Assembly (NCBI GenBank): GCA_035263845.1
Contig: DATFQY010000222.1
Location: 47,346-111,345 of the forward strand
From: JAWOLE01 sp035263845
GTDB taxonomy: Bacteria; Acidobacteriota; Thermoanaerobaculia; UBA5066; Gp7-AA6
DNA length: 64,000 bases
Direction: 5' to 3'
Position numbers and translations under genes: made by a program
The notes under the pieces: generated by a model
What the model saw: only the letters and a program-made list of their open reading frames with translations
What the model was told of the DNA's origin: nothing
The model's database searches: none
Part shown: piece by piece, positions 62,804 through 64,000 of the stretch
Position numbering within the stretch: position 1 is the first letter of the stretch
Layout: each line of letters begins with the position of its first letter

Positions 62804-64000
62804 ATGCGAAGGACATTAGGATGGTCCGCGACGGCGATCGTGGCCGCCACGATGGCGGCGGCGACCGGATGCGCCGCCAGGAACGCTACGTCGCCGCCGC
62901 GGCAGGCCGCGCTGTCGGCCGGGGCTTCTTCGACGGTCACTTCTTCCGAGGCCGCAGCGCCCGCCGCGGTGCGCCTCTCCGGGGCCATGTTCAACGAAGA
63001 CTCCGACGGCGCGCGGGTCGTCCTCTCCGCCGACGCGCCCCTGCTGTACACGTCCTACGAGCCCCGTCCGGACCTCCTCGTCGTGGACCTTCCGGGCACG
63101 GAGACCGGCAAGAACTTCGCGCCTCCCCGCGATCTGGGGACCCTGGTGTCCGCGATCCGTTTCGAGGCGGTCGTCGAGCGCGGCAAGCCGATGACCCGGA
63201 TCTCGATCTCCCACAAGGAGGGGCTGCGCGCGGACGTCCGCAGCGTCGGCCAAGGGCTGGCGATCGGATTCGAGCCCGCCGAGGCTTCGGCGGCCGCATC
63301 GACCCCGGCGCCGGCCGAGAGCCAGGCGGCCGCAACGCCCCCGCCCCCGCCGTCGGAGCCAGCCGCACCCACGTCGGCTCCGGCGCCTGCGGTGGTGAGC
63401 GAGGAGATCGGGCGCGCGCAGGCTCCGGCTCCGGCGATGAAGCCGGTGGGAAGCGACCTGCCGAGCCCTACGGCCCGCGCAGAGGTCGCGCACCTGCTCG
63501 AGGAAGTCAAAGTCAGCGTCGGACCGGCGCGCGAGGTTCGGGTCTCTCTCCTGGGAGACGGGACGCTCGCCTCCCGCGACTTCGTTCTCGAGAACCCGCC
63601 GAGGCTGGTCATTGACCTGCCGGGCGTGAAGAACCAGGTCCGCCACCGGGTCTTCCCGGTTCAGAGCGACCTGGTCTCTCGCGTCCGAGTTTCGCAGTTC
63701 CAGTCGGCCCCTGAGCCGGTGACCCGGGTCGTCCTCGACCTGGCCAAGTCGGCGCCGCATGCGGTCGTGCCGGAAGGGGAGCGCCTCACGGTCGTCGTGG
63801 GGAACGCGGCAGCGTCGCTCGAGCAGCCCGCGCCGAAGTTGGCGGGGGGAGACCTCCCGAGCCCCCCCGCTCCTTCTCGTACGACGGTCGCCGAGCCGCC
63901 CGCGGCCGCGCCGGTCGAGACCGTGGCGGCGGCGCCCGCGCCGGCCCCGATCATCGAGAAGCCGGCCCCTGTAATCGAAAAACCCGCTCCCGCGGGCGAA
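62804..64000 (+). CDS. pilQ: Type IV pilus secretin PilQ, N-terminal part with AMIN domains
   Basis: About 399 residues visible; the frame is open to the window end, so the secretin core is outside. ATG 62804 has GGGAGGAGCG as ribosome site. The N-terminus RRTLGWSATAIVAATMAAATGC could be a signal peptide or lipoprotein signal. AMIN domain 1 about 58-150 (SDGARVVLSADAPLLYTSYE, PDLLVVDLPGT) and AMIN domain 2 about 225-330 (REVRVSLLGDGTLASRDFVL, PPRLVIDLPGVKNQVRH, VTRVVLDLAKSAPHAV) would bind peptidoglycan. Ala/Pro-rich linkers lie between and after them, with near-repeats of EKPAPVIEKPAP at the edge. Confidence 0.93.
   Translation, partial: MRRTLGWSATAIVAATMAAATGCAARNATSPPRQAALSAGASSTVTSSEAAAPAAVRLSGAMFNEDSDGARVVLSADAPLLYTSYEPRPDLLVVDLPGTETGKNFAPPRDLGTLVSAIRFEAVVERGKPMTRISISHKEGLRADVRSVGQGLAIGFEPAEASAAASTPAPAESQAAATPPPPPSEPAAPTSAPAPAVVSEEIGRAQAPAPAMKPVGSDLPSPTARAEVAHLLEEVKVSVGPAREVRVSLLGDGTLASRDFVLENPPRLVIDLPGVKNQVRHRVFPVQSDLVSRVRVSQFQSAPEPVTRVVLDLAKSAPHAVVPEGERLTVVVGNAAASLEQPAPKLAGGDLPSPPAPSRTTVAEPPAAAPVETVAAAPAPAPIIEKPAPVIEKPAPAGE

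Overview
High-GC bacterial DNA (roughly two-thirds G+C) from a Gram-negative, probably an uncultured member of Acidobacteriota. The diderm envelope is shown by an OmpP1/FadL porin, an OprB-like porin, a Kdo hydroxylase and a PilMNOPQ type IV pilus operon. The phylum guess rests on a VWFA-related protein and a GWxTD/VWA giant of the kind common in Acidobacteriota, an EF-P with a TPGN-type tip, and many Ser/Thr kinases. It is an inference, not proven. Genes are tightly packed. Many consecutive ORFs overlap by four bases (ATGA, GTGA or TTGA), so GTG and TTG starts are frequent. There are no insertion sequences, phage genes or CRISPR arrays; this looks like chromosomal core plus regulatory genes.

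Layout. 1-6.4 kb: signalling block with a partial PP2C phosphatase, a TPR protein, a GAF/AAA+/Fis regulator with an altered GAFTGA loop, a small membrane protein and an RsbW-RsbV-RsbU partner-switching cassette. 6.5-11.9 kb: amidohydrolase, exported isoaspartyl methyltransferase, MFS exporter, tRNA-Ala(CGC), YihY/BrkB protein, DUF883-like protein. 12.3-15.6 kb: selD, itself a selenoprotein gene with an in-frame UGA, then a DUF2007 protein and a PEGA-tailed kinase. 15.6-20 kb: glycine cleavage operon gcvT-H-PA-PB. 20-24.3 kb: Zn-ribbon protein, FakA-FakB fusion, DUF488 protein, kinase-GAF protein. 24.4-28.9 kb: FadL-like porin, SGNH hydrolase, EF-P, M23 peptidase. 28.9-36.8 kb: a 1233-residue GltD/NfnB-NfnA-like flavoprotein fusion, VWFA protein, unknown protein, GGDEF protein, Maf. 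37-45.2 kb: Mg2+ P-type ATPase with a duplicated start module, OprB-like porin, 1409-residue GWxTD/VWA protein. 45.2-50.1 kb: cysteine desulfurase-mnmA, TatT-like protein, folK, FYDLN protein, Kdo hydroxylase. 50.2-59.6 kb: tgt, SLH/propeller protein, dipeptidase, yajC-secD-secF, relA/spoT, rpmB. 59.9-64 kb: pilM-N-O-P-Q, with pilQ running off the end.

Regulatory features that stand out: a set of -10-like hexamers ending 6-7 nt before start codons (leaderless-type starts); three intergenic tracts built of 7-bp words, two of them in inverted arms; and a stem enclosing a 10-codon mini-ORF ahead of the Mg2+ ATPase. No complete previously undescribed multi-gene system was recognised. The best candidates for novelty are the heptad tracts, the duplicated ATPase start module and the flavoprotein fusion.
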